From an uncultured Rickettsiales bacterium (lineage in GTDB: Bacteria; Pseudomonadota; Alphaproteobacteria; Rickettsiales; Deianiraeaceae): 36,289 bases of DNA. The translations under genes were made by a program, and so were the position numbers. The notes below the pieces were generated by a model. The model worked only from the letters and a program-made list of their open reading frames with translations, searched no databases and was not told the DNA's origin. The stretch covers positions 1-36,289 of the forward strand of contig CAJQOT010000020.1 in NCBI GenBank assembly GCA_905480015.1. The letters run 5' to 3'. This document shows, in pieces, positions 24,886 to 32,291 of the stretch (positions are counted from its first letter, which is position 1; each line of letters opens with the position of its first letter).

Positions 24886-25808
24886 ATTGCATTTCGTACC
24901 ATTTCTATAAATCTTTCATCAAGATGAACTTCAATATTAAGCGTTGATATACTGTTACGATAAAATAATGGTATTTTTACAAAATCTTTCTCCGTAGTTA
25001 TAATTTTCAAATCTAACTTTTGAGCATAATTAATGATTTTCACAATATCTTTCGCTTTATATGGGTGATGATCGGGAAAGTCATAAAATTTTTCTACTTT
25101 AAATCCTAAATTTTCCAGTGAATAGAGAAATTTTTGATTATCTCCAAGCCCACTAAATGCAATGACTGACTGAGGATTAATATTGTGCGTATAATGATGT
25201 TTAATGTGAAAAATATGACGGTGCACAATATTATGTGTTGTATACATTAATACACAGTGAGATTTTAACAGTGCCTTATGTTTACTTTCCCGCAAAGGTC
25301 CGGCGGGCATTATTCTCTCGTTGCCAAATCCATTTCTTCCAATGACAAGGGCCGTGAAGTCTTTATGGATAGAATTTTGAAGTCCATCATCCATAATTAT
25401 AATATCTTCTTTTATTTTATGAATATTATTCAAAATATCTTTTATTGATGAATAAAGATATGTTTGTGCATATTGTTTTAACAATTGTGGTTCATCTCCA
25501 GTATGTGATGCATCGTCGGTGTTTACCGTAACAAAACCTTTAGTTTTCCTTCTGTACCCCCTGCTAATAAAACACACCGATTTATCACATTTTTTGAGCT
25601 CAATTGCAATTGCAATGGCAATGGGTGTTTTACCTGTACCGCCAACAGTTGCGTTACCAATGCAAATTATTTTTTTATCTTTAACGGTTATTTTTTTGCT
25701 AAAATTCTGCCTAACAGTGGTAAGGATGGTGAAAATCCAAGAAAGTGGTATAAGCACAATGCTGACAAGACTATAACGATTATTCAAAAATAATGGTGTT
25801 TTAAACAT
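24873..25808 (-). CDS. lpxK: Tetraacyldisaccharide 4'-kinase
   Basis: LpxK phosphorylates the lipid A disaccharide at the 4' position on the inner membrane. The 311-aa protein has an N-terminal membrane helix (about 14-31), the P-loop NATVGGTGKTP (52-62), FISRGYRRKTKGFV, the GDEPQLL block and IIMDDGLQN. The later RESKHKALLKSH and FPDHHPYKAKDI regions, with ITTEKDFVKIP, are all typical. It ends with TGA. Its start is 1 nt after the secF stop, making it the last gene of the rpsQ-rplN-rplX-rplE-secF-lpxK transcript. Its presence implies that the organism makes lipid A, unlike Anaplasmataceae. Confidence 0.95.
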   Translation of the reverse strand: MFKTPLFLNNRYSLVSIVLIPLSWIFTILTTVRQNFSKKITVKDKKIICIGNATVGGTGKTPIAIAIAIELKKCDKSVCFISRGYRRKTKGFVTVNTDDASHTGDEPQLLKQYAQTYLYSSIKDILNNIHKIKEDIIIMDDGLQNSIHKDFTALVIGRNGFGNERIMPAGPLRESKHKALLKSHCVLMYTTHNIVHRHIFHIKHHYTHNINPQSVIAFSGLGDNQKFLYSLENLGFKVEKFYDFPDHHPYKAKDIVKIINYAQKLDLKIITTEKDFVKIPLFYRNSISTLNIEVHLDERFIEMVRNAIYTA

Positions 25809-25809
25809 A

Positions 25810-26670
25810 TTACAAACGCTTGATACTTTGTCTTAATTTAAGAATATCAATGATTTTACCTTTAAATGGCATTAATGTAAGTGCTGAAACTGCAATAGAT
25901 GAAAAAGTGCCCACTGCAACGCCAAAAAAAACAATTACGCAGAAGCTTCTTATGTCTCCATTTGCAAAAAGAATTACTGGTATAATTGCCAAAAGAGTTG
26001 TAATAGATGTGCCAATTGTGCGTGGTATAGTGGAGGAAATAGAATGGTTCAATGTTGTAATGAAGTCCGATGTCGGCGTAAGAGAGGAGCGAATTTTATC
26101 GTATATTATAACGGTATCATTGATTGAGTATCCGATGATTGTTAAAATTGCGGCGATGATTGTTATGCCAAAGTCAATATGTAATATTTTTATGAAAGCA
26201 ATGACAACGACAACATCGTGAATAATTGTGAGCAACGCACCAAGGCTGTAGTATGAATTAAAACGGAGTAATATATATATAAATACTGTTAATAGTGAAA
26301 ATATTACCGCAAAAAACGATTTTTTCACAAGACTGCCTGTTATTACTGGTGAAATCGTCGAAGATGATTGGATAATGGATATTTTTGATAAATTATCTTT
26401 CACAGAGTTTATATCATAAGATGTATTGTGCGACAATTTTACGAAGTATCTTTCACCAGATAAGTGAGTAATTTTACCTTGAGGAATGGTGGTGTATAGC
26501 TTGGATATATTATCTTTGTTTAAAATGTCCACTTCAAAAACTGTACCACCAACAAATTCAATAGATTTATTCAAAGGTACAAAGAGTATTATGGCAAACG
26601 AAGAAAGTATGAGGCAAAAAGTGAATGTGAAAATATATATTTTATATTTTATAACATCAATATTTTTCAT
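25810..26670 (-). CDS. secF: Protein translocase subunit SecF
   Basis: SecF works with SecD in the proton-driven late stage of Sec export. The 286-aa protein has TM1 (about 10-31), the periplasmic domain with FVGGTVFEVDI, and five more membrane segments (from about 115). These include YYSLGALLTIIHDVVVVIAF and the signature TIIGYSINDTVIIYDKIR. SSTIPRTIGTSITTLLAIIPVILF completes the family pattern. secD, usually directly upstream, is not present. Instead rplE precedes it by 1 nt and lpxK follows by 1 nt. Co-transcription with ribosomal protein genes would tie its level to growth rate. Confidence 0.95.
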   Translation of the reverse strand: MKNIDVIKYKIYIFTFTFCLILSSFAIILFVPLNKSIEFVGGTVFEVDILNKDNISKLYTTIPQGKITHLSGERYFVKLSHNTSYDINSVKDNLSKISIIQSSSTISPVITGSLVKKSFFAVIFSLLTVFIYILLRFNSYYSLGALLTIIHDVVVVIAFIKILHIDFGITIIAAILTIIGYSINDTVIIYDKIRSSLTPTSDFITTLNHSISSTIPRTIGTSITTLLAIIPVILFANGDIRSFCVIVFFGVAVGTFSSIAVSALTLMPFKGKIIDILKLRQSIKRL

Positions 26671-26671
26671 T

Positions 26672-27223
26672 CTACTTTATAGGAATTTCAAGACCCGTCA
26701 ATAGCTTGTGTGTAAGATCTTTGCTGTTGGAGTTTTTTATATGAAATGTTATAGACATGCCAAATGGGCGTGAAACCATTCCATAATCAACTTCGTGAAA
26801 TACGGTGCAATCGCTAATACCAATATTAAAATTCCCAGTTAAATCTATGGATTTTTTACTGTATCCTTTAAAATCTTTAATTCTTGGAAGGTTGACATAT
26901 ACCAATCTGTCAATAAAGTTATACATATTTTCACGGCGTAGTGTAACTTTAAATCCAGAGTTCATGCCCTCCCTTAACTTAAAGGCGGCTACAGATTTTT
27001 TTGCTTTAATTGAAATACATTCCTGACCAGTCAGCAAGCGAAATACATTCTTTACGGATGCATAATAATTTTTATCTTGTGCATCGGCACCAAGGGAAGT
27101 TGAAACCACAACTTTCTCAATATATGGAATGCTCATTGGGTTTTTTATATCAAACTGTTTTTGAAGATCAGGTCTGACAATTGTTGTATATTTTTCTTTT
27201 GATAGTACTACGGTATTAGACAT
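26672..27223 (-). CDS. rplE: Ribosomal protein L5
   Basis: L5 binds 5S rRNA in the large-subunit central protuberance. The 183-aa protein has the typical KNPMSIPYIEKVVVSTSLG opening (family form NPMQVPRIEKIVVNMGVG), LTGQECISIKAKKSVAAFKLREGMNSGFKVTLR and the YNFIDRLVYVNLPRIKDF(K/R)G block. Length and order are normal. Downstream the spc operon normally continues with rpsN, rpsH and rplF. Here secF follows 1 nt later, so the operon is broken after L5. No Shine-Dalgarno sequence is visible. Confidence 0.97.
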   Translation of the reverse strand: MSNTVVLSKEKYTTIVRPDLQKQFDIKNPMSIPYIEKVVVSTSLGADAQDKNYYASVKNVFRLLTGQECISIKAKKSVAAFKLREGMNSGFKVTLRRENMYNFIDRLVYVNLPRIKDFKGYSKKSIDLTGNFNIGISDCTVFHEVDYGMVSRPFGMSITFHIKNSNSKDLTHKLLTGLEIPIK

Positions 27224-27241
27224 TGTATCGATAAATTACAA

Positions 27242-27562
27242 TTATATTTTTTCTCCTGTTTTTTTAAGAACTCTGATTTTATTTTCTCCATCCAATTTGA
27301 AGGCAATTCTAGAAGGTTTGCTTTCCTCTGTTGCACCAACAATGTTTGAAATATGCACGGGAATTTCCACTGTTTTAAAATTTTCTGTGTTTTCTTGTGT
27401 AATTTTTTGAGTCCTTTTCATTGTTTTATAGCCATCAAGAATTACCTTGTCTGCCTTGATAGATTTAATAGTATATGATTTTTTCTTAAAATCCTTACCG
27501 CCTACAAGAAGGATGACTTTATCACCAACTTTATATTTTTTTGAGATACGTTTATTTAGCAT
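27242..27562 (-). CDS. rplX: Ribosomal protein L24
   Basis: L24 is an assembly-initiating large-subunit protein with a KOW motif. I place the start at 27562 (MLNKRISKKYKVGDKVILLVGGKDFKK, 106 aa). A start at 27607 would overlap rplN by 29 nt and add an unconserved segment. The KOW region KYKVGDKVILLVGGKDFKKKSYTIKSI is clear, followed by VEIPVHISNI and a basic tail. The gap to rplN is 16 nt and to rplE 18 nt. Confidence 0.94.
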   Translation of the reverse strand: MLNKRISKKYKVGDKVILLVGGKDFKKKSYTIKSIKADKVILDGYKTMKRTQKITQENTENFKTVEIPVHISNIVGATEESKPSRIAFKLDGENKIRVLKKTGEKI

Positions 27563-27578
27563 ATTATTTTTTACAAAC

Positions 27579-27947
27579 TTATAAAACTTCAGGCGCCAGT
27601 GATGCAATTTTTAAATAACCACCATTTCTTACCTCACGGGCAATTGGACCAAATATACGAGAACCAATAGGTTCGTTTTTTTTATCAATCAATACAACTG
27701 AATTGGAATTAAACGACACATCGGTTCCATCAGATCTTTTTATATTCTGCTTTGTGCGAACAATAACAGCGTTGTGAATTTGTGATTTTGAAACTTTTGC
27801 ATGTGGTACAGCACTTTTTACGGCAACAGTAATTGTTTCACCAACTTCAGCCCAACGAACGGTAGCACCGCCATGAACATTAATACATTCTACAACTTTT
27901 GCACCAGAATTATCAGCAACGGTTAGTTGAGTTCCTAAGACTATCAT
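27579..27947 (-). CDS. rplN: Ribosomal protein L14
   Basis: L14 lies at the subunit interface and contacts 16S rRNA. The 122-aa protein has the conserved T-x-L-x-VADNSGAK opening (QLTVADNSGAKVVECINVHGG), AVIVRTKQNIKRSDGT and the ending IGSRIFGPIAREVRNGGYLKIASLAPEVL, all diagnostic. It is complete and in the canonical position between rpsQ and rplX. Confidence 0.98.
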   Translation of the reverse strand: MIVLGTQLTVADNSGAKVVECINVHGGATVRWAEVGETITVAVKSAVPHAKVSKSQIHNAVIVRTKQNIKRSDGTDVSFNSNSVVLIDKKNEPIGSRIFGPIAREVRNGGYLKIASLAPEVL

Positions 27948-27950
27948 ATA

Positions 27951-28187
27951 TTATTTAATACTTTTAATAGCCCATTTTTTTAATTTTGAAATCGGCTTAG
28001 ATTCTTCAATCTCCACTTCTTTTCCAATTTCAACTTTTTGATTAGGGAAAATATGGGCAATATATTTTTTATGAACCCTAATAACTTTTTTATACAAAGG
28101 GTGTGACTTAACCTTGGTTATTATAACGGTTGCAGTTTGTTCATCAACAACTTTTGCAACTTTACCGACCATTACTCTTTTTGGCAT
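27951..28187 (-). CDS. rpsQ: Ribosomal protein S17
   Basis: S17 binds 16S rRNA helix 11. The 78-aa protein begins MPKRVMVGKVAKVVDEQTATV and has HPLYKKVIRVHKKYIAH and the EVEIEESKPISKLKKW tail, the standard S17 pattern. It is the first gene of this transcript. The rpmC gene (L29) and the S10-operon genes that normally lie directly upstream are missing, replaced by a promoter and a divergent tRNA-Arg gene. Confidence 0.97.
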   Translation of the reverse strand: MPKRVMVGKVAKVVDEQTATVIITKVKSHPLYKKVIRVHKKYIAHIFPNQKVEIGKEVEIEESKPISKLKKWAIKSIK

Positions 28188-28219
28188 AATTAAATTAGGA
28201 AAACCAAATAATTTTTCCG

Positions 28220-28248
28220 TTTGTAAGGTTGTACTAATTAAATGTCAA
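28220..28248 (-). promoter_or_regulatory. Promoter of rpsQ-rplN-rplX-rplE-secF-lpxK
   Basis: On the minus strand CTTGACA gives TTGACA (28243-28248), 17 nt, then TACAAA (28220-28225). The predicted leader is about 26 nt. Confidence 0.6.
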
Positions 28249-28259
28249 GTCTTTTTCTC

Positions 28260-28288
28260 TTGATTTTCTTAAAATTACTATATTATAT
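28260..28288 (+). promoter_or_regulatory. tRNA-Arg promoter
   Basis: CTTGATT gives TTGATT (28260-28265), 17 nt, then TTATAT (28283-28288), with TATATT one base later. Transcription would start at about 28295, only a base or two before the mature tRNA 5' end. Confidence 0.55.
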
Positions 28289-28296
28289 TTTGCAAC

Positions 28297-28373
28297 GCAC
28301 CTGTAGCTCAACTGGATAGAGTATCGCCCTCCGAAGGCGAAGGTTGTAGGTTCAAATCCTGTCAGGTGCACCA
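28297..28373 (+). tRNA. tRNA-Arg (anticodon CCG)
   Basis: The acceptor stem GCACCTG pairs perfectly with CAGGTGC, followed by discriminator A and an encoded CCA (28371-28373). The anticodon stem TCGCC/GGCGA closes the loop CTCCGAA, giving anticodon CCG with U33 in place, which reads CGG. The D arm (TAGCTCAACTGGATAGAG) and T loop TTCAAAT are standard. The last A of CCA is also the A of a possible comF ATG. Confidence 0.96.
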
Positions 28374-28390
28374 TGTTGTATTGTAAAATT

Positions 28391-29134
28391 ATGTTGAGGT
28401 TAATTTTTAATTCAATTTTTAGTGCATTTATTAAGTATGAATGTGTTGCGTGCGACATTGAGCATTCAAGGGCAAATCCTTTATGTGGTGATTGCCAGCG
28501 ACAAATAGGAGCAATTGACCAAAGCACCGTTTGTAAGAAGTGTGGGCGTTACTGTTTAGCAGATGTTTGTTATTTTTGTATTACTAGCCCTCCATTGTTT
28601 ACCAAAGCTTATGCTTACTGTGTGTACGACGATATCTCTTCTACAACTATAAAAAACTTTAAGTACCATAATAACACAAGGTGTATGAATTTTATTGCCC
28701 ATAAAATGGCAATGCTTGCCTTTGATTGCATTCAATATAACACGATTGATTATATCACATGCGTTCCAATGAATGGCTTAAAAGAGTATATTAAGGGATA
28801 TAATCATTCTGGGAAAATTGCAAAAGTAATTGCAAAAGAAATTAATACAGTATTTTTGCCATCGCTTTTAAAGCGGAAGCTATCATTCAAAAGGCAGGCT
28901 GTTTCTTCAAGAAGTGAGAGGTTTAAGAATATTGATGGATCTTTTAAAGTTGTACAAAAAGGGAAGATGAAAGGGAAGGCGGTATTGTTAATTGATGACA
29001 CAATCACCACAGGTGCAACTGCAAATGAATGTGCAAAGGTTTTGTTTGAAGCTGGTGCTAGTGCAGTAATTGTTCTAACGTTTGCGAAGTCTATTAAAGA
29101 TGAGGAAAATTTACGACTTACTAATAACAGATGA
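28391..29134 (+). CDS. comF: ComF-family phosphoribosyltransferase-like protein
   Basis: ComF proteins support DNA uptake in naturally competent bacteria, though many are found without a full competence set. The N-terminal zinc region has paired cysteines (CVAC, CGDC, CKKC, CYFC). The C-terminal phosphoribosyltransferase fold has the PRPP loop [13 protein letters not shown] and [15 protein letters not shown] (family GFNQA-like). I prefer ATG 28391 ([10 protein letters not shown]). ATG 28373 would start on the last base of the tRNA. No terminator separates tRNA-Arg and comF, so they may share a transcript. It ends with TGA. No other competence gene is in the window. Confidence 0.9.
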   Translation: MLRLIFNSIFSAFIKYECVACDIEHSRANPLCGDCQRQIGAIDQSTVCKKCGRYCLADVCYFCITSPPLFTKAYAYCVYDDISSTTIKNFKYHNNTRCMNFIAHKMAMLAFDCIQYNTIDYITCVPMNGLKEYIKGYNHSGKIAKVIAKEINTVFLPSLLKRKLSFKRQAVSSRSERFKNIDGSFKVVQKGKMKGKAVLLIDDTITTGATANECAKVLFEAGASAVIVLTFAKSIKDEENLRLTNNR

Positions 29135-29141
29135 ACTTCCT

Positions 29142-29236
29142 CAATATACTATGGTAGCATTTCCAGCGTAACACATTGCGTATTCAGGTAGTATATGACA
29201 GTGCTGATAATTATATATAAATACTACAATATACTG
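29142..29236. repeat. Inverted and direct copies of CAATATACT between comF and pabA-like gene
   Basis: ATATACTA (29144-29151) and its exact inverse TAGTATAT (29189-29196) form 8-nt arms 37 nt apart. CAATATACT occurs at 29142-29150 and again at 29228-29236. They lie upstream of the CTTGATT promoter. They could be binding sites or a terminator for comF, and I cannot distinguish these. Confidence 0.3.
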
Positions 29237-29247
29237 AAAATAAAAAC

Positions 29248-29275
29248 TTGATTTTTTGGTTTGAATTAGTATTGT
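29248..29275 (+). promoter_or_regulatory. Promoter of the pabA-like gene and tyrA
   Basis: An A-run then CTTGATT: TTGATT (29248-29253), 16 nt, TATTGT (29270-29275). The predicted leader is about 16 nt before the GTG at 29298. Confidence 0.5.
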
Positions 29276-29297
29276 CTTATAAAATTAACTACACCTT

Positions 29298-29870
29298 GTG
29301 TACTTATTAATTGATAATTACGACAGCTTTACTTACAACCTGTACCACCTTGTAAGGCAAATTACCGGCGAAGATATTGATGTCATTAGAAATGATAAAG
29401 TCAGCGTTGATGATATACTATCAAAATGCTATCGTGGTATCTTTATTTCCCCTGGGCCTGGAAAACCAATAGACTCTGGTATAGTATTAGATGTCATAAA
29501 AAAATGTCATAAAACAACTCCTATTTTTGGTGTATGCCTTGGAATGCAGGCAATAGTTCACTATTTTGGAGGAAGCATTATAGAGGCTAAAATTCCAATG
29601 CATGGCAAGGTTTCAATTGTTAAACATTTGGATAATTCTCCAATTTTTAATGCCATTCCAGAAGAATTCCATGCCACTCGTTATCACTCTCTAATTGTGG
29701 ACAGGTCTTCTATTCCGAGCTGTTTAACTGTAAATGCACGAACGGATGATAAAACAATAATGGCAGTTTCGCACAATGAATATAATATATATGGAGTGCA
29801 ATTTCATCCTGAATCTATTTGCTCTGAATATGGTGCAGAAATGATGCATAATTTTATTCAAAAAACATGA
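29298..29870 (+). CDS. pabA: Glutamine amidotransferase of anthranilate/aminodeoxychorismate synthase
   Basis: This subunit supplies ammonia from glutamine for PABA (folate) or anthranilate (tryptophan) synthesis. The start is GTG. MYLLIDNYDSFTYNLYHLV is the family opening, followed by ISPGPGKP. The catalytic triad is C80 (GVCLGMQAI), H170 and E172 (QFHPES). The RYHSLIV motif is normal. The length, 190 aa, suits the stand-alone subunit. Sequence alone does not separate PabA from TrpG, and many bacteria use one protein for both. No synthase large subunit (pabB/trpE) is adjacent. It overlaps tyrA in an ATGA junction, so the two are translationally coupled, and both act downstream of chorismate. 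Confidence 0.92.
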   Translation: MYLLIDNYDSFTYNLYHLVRQITGEDIDVIRNDKVSVDDILSKCYRGIFISPGPGKPIDSGIVLDVIKKCHKTTPIFGVCLGMQAIVHYFGGSIIEAKIPMHGKVSIVKHLDNSPIFNAIPEEFHATRYHSLIVDRSSIPSCLTVNARTDDKTIMAVSHNEYNIYGVQFHPESICSEYGAEMMHNFIQKT

Positions 29871-30805
29871 GAGCCTTAGTTCTTTCTTGCGGATTAATTG
29901 GCGGATCTATTGCAAAATCTCTTGTGAATGAAGGCTGGGAAGTTCATGCGACAACTCGTAAATTATTAACCTTTGAAGGAATAAAATTTTATACTGAAAA
30001 TAAAGATATTCCACAAATTGATTATGACATTATCTGTATTTGCTCCCCAAGGGGTAAAAAATATGAAATATATAACGAAATGTTTGCGTTGGCTGAAAGC
30101 CTTTCAAAGCTTGGAACTTATATTGTAGATGTTTCATCTGTACAAAATCAAAACAATTTATTTCAACTAAAGTACCATAATTTTGTGCCATGCCACCCAA
30201 TTGCTGGGAGTGAAACAACAGGATTTGAAAATTCATCACCAGAAATTTTAAAAGGCAAAAAGTGTTTAGTTGTGCAAAATCATCCACCACACCAAGTTTT
30301 AGATTTCTGGCAAGCTTGCGGTATGATAGTTGACAACACAATTACTTCTTGCATGGAACACGACCGTATTTTTGCAAAGGTTTCGCATTTACCTCAATTA
30401 CTTTCGTTTAATTTTCCCGAAGAAGAAAAGCCTGAATATAAAGAGTTTTACCGCTTAAAATACTCTTCTCGTGCAATTTGGGACGAAATTTTCCTACACA
30501 ATAGAGCTTGGATATTAGAAGGTTTAGTAAGTTTAGAAAAATTGTGTTGTTTGGCTTCCTTTAATTACATAAAATATCATTACAATGGAAAAGGTGATCT
30601 ACCGGATGATAGCATATTTGAAGGAGAATATGAGCCATCATTTGCAAACTTATTTCACCTCTGCATTGGTAAAAATGAAAAAATATATGCTGGAACTGGG
30701 TTAAAAAGTATTTTGTCAGCTTCTAAAGAAATTCCTCCAACATACCCTACAAAAGTATATAACATATTAGATAATGGCAAAAAAATGTTGCTTAACCTTG
30801 ACTAA
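29867..30805 (+). CDS. tyrA: Prephenate dehydrogenase
   Basis: It oxidises prephenate (or arogenate) towards tyrosine with NAD(P). The 312-aa protein opens with a Rossmann motif SCGLIGGS (7-14), where the first glycine of GxGxxG is Ser. DVSSVQ is the usual DVxSVK motif with Gln in place of Lys. HPIAGSETTGFE has catalytic H111, and AKVSHLPQLLSF carries H175. The acidic-helical C-terminus resembles other alphaproteobacterial TyrA. The start overlaps the stop of the pabA-like gene. Its end overlaps the convergent gcvPB by 14 nt. It could be a cyclohexadienyl dehydrogenase, since substrate preference cannot be read from sequence. Confidence 0.88.
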   Translation: MRALVLSCGLIGGSIAKSLVNEGWEVHATTRKLLTFEGIKFYTENKDIPQIDYDIICICSPRGKKYEIYNEMFALAESLSKLGTYIVDVSSVQNQNNLFQLKYHNFVPCHPIAGSETTGFENSSPEILKGKKCLVVQNHPPHQVLDFWQACGMIVDNTITSCMEHDRIFAKVSHLPQLLSFNFPEEEKPEYKEFYRLKYSSRAIWDEIFLHNRAWILEGLVSLEKLCCLASFNYIKYHYNGKGDLPDDSIFEGEYEPSFANLFHLCIGKNEKIYAGTGLKSILSASKEIPPTYPTKVYNILDNGKKMLLNLD

Positions 30806-32285
30806 TTAACTCCTGATATGAAAGAATAGGTTTTCTTGCGGCTAGAACATCGTCGCATTTTTTTCTAAATAAACCATTTGGCGCCGAAAGTATTTCTTCA
30901 ATATTTCCTTCTTTACACTGATTTGCAATTTTTACCATAACGGCAATAAATTCATCAATTGTTTCCTTGGATTCCGTCTCCGTTGGCTCAATTAACATTG
31001 CACCTTGCACCACAAGGGGGAAATATGTTGTCATTGCATGTATCCCATTTTCAAGTAAAACTTTTGCAACATTGGTTGTAGTTACACCATTTTCTGACTT
31101 TTGAACTTTATCCGTAATAAGACACTCGTGCATACAAAATGGATTGTCTTTTTCGTCAAAATAAGGAGTATGAAAATAATCTTTCAAGTGATGCTGAATG
31201 TAATTTGCAGAAAGAACAGAGTCTTCGGCAATTTGTTGCATTCCATCAATTCCAACGCTAATAATGTATGTTAATGCACGCACCATAACAAGAAATTGCC
31301 CATAAAAACCCTTAATATGTCCAAATGACCTTGGGTCGCTATCTATAATTGAAAAAATTCCATCGTCGTTTTTTATCACTTTTGGAGTTGGGAGATAAGG
31401 TGATAGTTTTTCACAAACTGCAATTGGGCCACAGCCCGGCCCACCACCTCCATGAGGAGTGGAAAATGTTTTATGAAGATTAAAATGCATAACATCAACT
31501 CCAAAATCTGCTGGTTTAATTTTTCCAATAATTGCATTAAAATTTGCACCATCACAATAAAACATTGCACCTACTGAATGTATTAAGTCCGCAATTTTTT
31601 TAACATTTTTTTCAAATAAACCACATGTACTTGGGTTTGTCAGCATAATGCCGGCAATTTCATTGCCATATTTATCGACTATATCTTTAATGGCAGATAA
31701 GTCTGTAAAGCCGTCTTTTGTAATTTTAACTTGCAAAATTTTAAAGTTGCACATTACTGCGGTCGCTGGGTTTGTTCCATGTGCTGACTCTGGTATAATG
31801 ATATAATTTCGCTGACTTTCCCCTTTTTCTTCAAAATATTTTTTAATACACATAATTCCGGCAAACTCACCATGTGCGCCAGCGGCAGGGTTAAGTGTTG
31901 CATCGTAAAGGCCAGTTAATTCACATAACCAATTTTTTAAAGTATAAATTAAACGCAATGCACCCTGTGTTGATTCAGTAGATTGCATTGGGTGAATATC
32001 TGCAAAGCCAGAAAGCCTTGCCGTCGTTTCATTTAATCGCGGGTTGTATTTCATTGTGCAAGAACCCAATGGATAGAAATTAGCATCTATCGAAAAGTTT
32101 TGTGTTGAAAGACGCGTAAAATGTTTAATAACTTGCGGCTCCGTCATTTGTGGCAAACCACATGAATTTCTTACTTTGCAACCTGTTGCATTGTGCAATA
32201 GATCTATATGCTGAATATCTGTGCCCTGTACTCCCAGTGAATGATATTCAAAAGATATTTTTTCCTCAAAAGATACATTTGACAT
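30792..32285 (-). CDS. gcvPB: Glycine dehydrogenase (decarboxylating) subunit 2
   Basis: This is the PLP-binding half of the split P-protein of the glycine cleavage system. The 497-aa protein has FYPLGSCTMKYNPR, LNPAAGAHGEFAGI, PESAHGTNPATAVMCNF and the PLP lysine K272 in FNLHKTFSTPHGGGGPG, all diagnostic. The end is complete. It starts 6 nt after rpsB on the same strand, so it is co-transcribed with a ribosomal protein. Its partner subunit gcvPA lies about 2 kb upstream in a separate unit, while in other genomes gcvT-gcvH-gcvPA-gcvPB are usually adjacent. Confidence 0.97.
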   Translation of the reverse strand: MSNVSFEEKISFEYHSLGVQGTDIQHIDLLHNATGCKVRNSCGLPQMTEPQVIKHFTRLSTQNFSIDANFYPLGSCTMKYNPRLNETTARLSGFADIHPMQSTESTQGALRLIYTLKNWLCELTGLYDATLNPAAGAHGEFAGIMCIKKYFEEKGESQRNYIIIPESAHGTNPATAVMCNFKILQVKITKDGFTDLSAIKDIVDKYGNEIAGIMLTNPSTCGLFEKNVKKIADLIHSVGAMFYCDGANFNAIIGKIKPADFGVDVMHFNLHKTFSTPHGGGGPGCGPIAVCEKLSPYLPTPKVIKNDDGIFSIIDSDPRSFGHIKGFYGQFLVMVRALTYIISVGIDGMQQIAEDSVLSANYIQHHLKDYFHTPYFDEKDNPFCMHECLITDKVQKSENGVTTTNVAKVLLENGIHAMTTYFPLVVQGAMLIEPTETESKETIDEFIAVMVKIANQCKEGNIEEILSAPNGLFRKKCDDVLAARKPILSYQELISQG

Positions 32286-32291
32286 ATAACA

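Noticed and set aside
27563-27607. Longer rplX start overlapping rplN
   Set aside because: L24 proteins begin close to the KOW motif, and the ATG at 27562 gives a normal gap.
28234-28527. Minus-strand ORF of 97 aa containing [16 protein letters not shown]
   Set aside because: This peptide is the translation of the antisense strand of the tRNA-Arg gene, a well-known spurious annotation, and the rest is antisense to comF.
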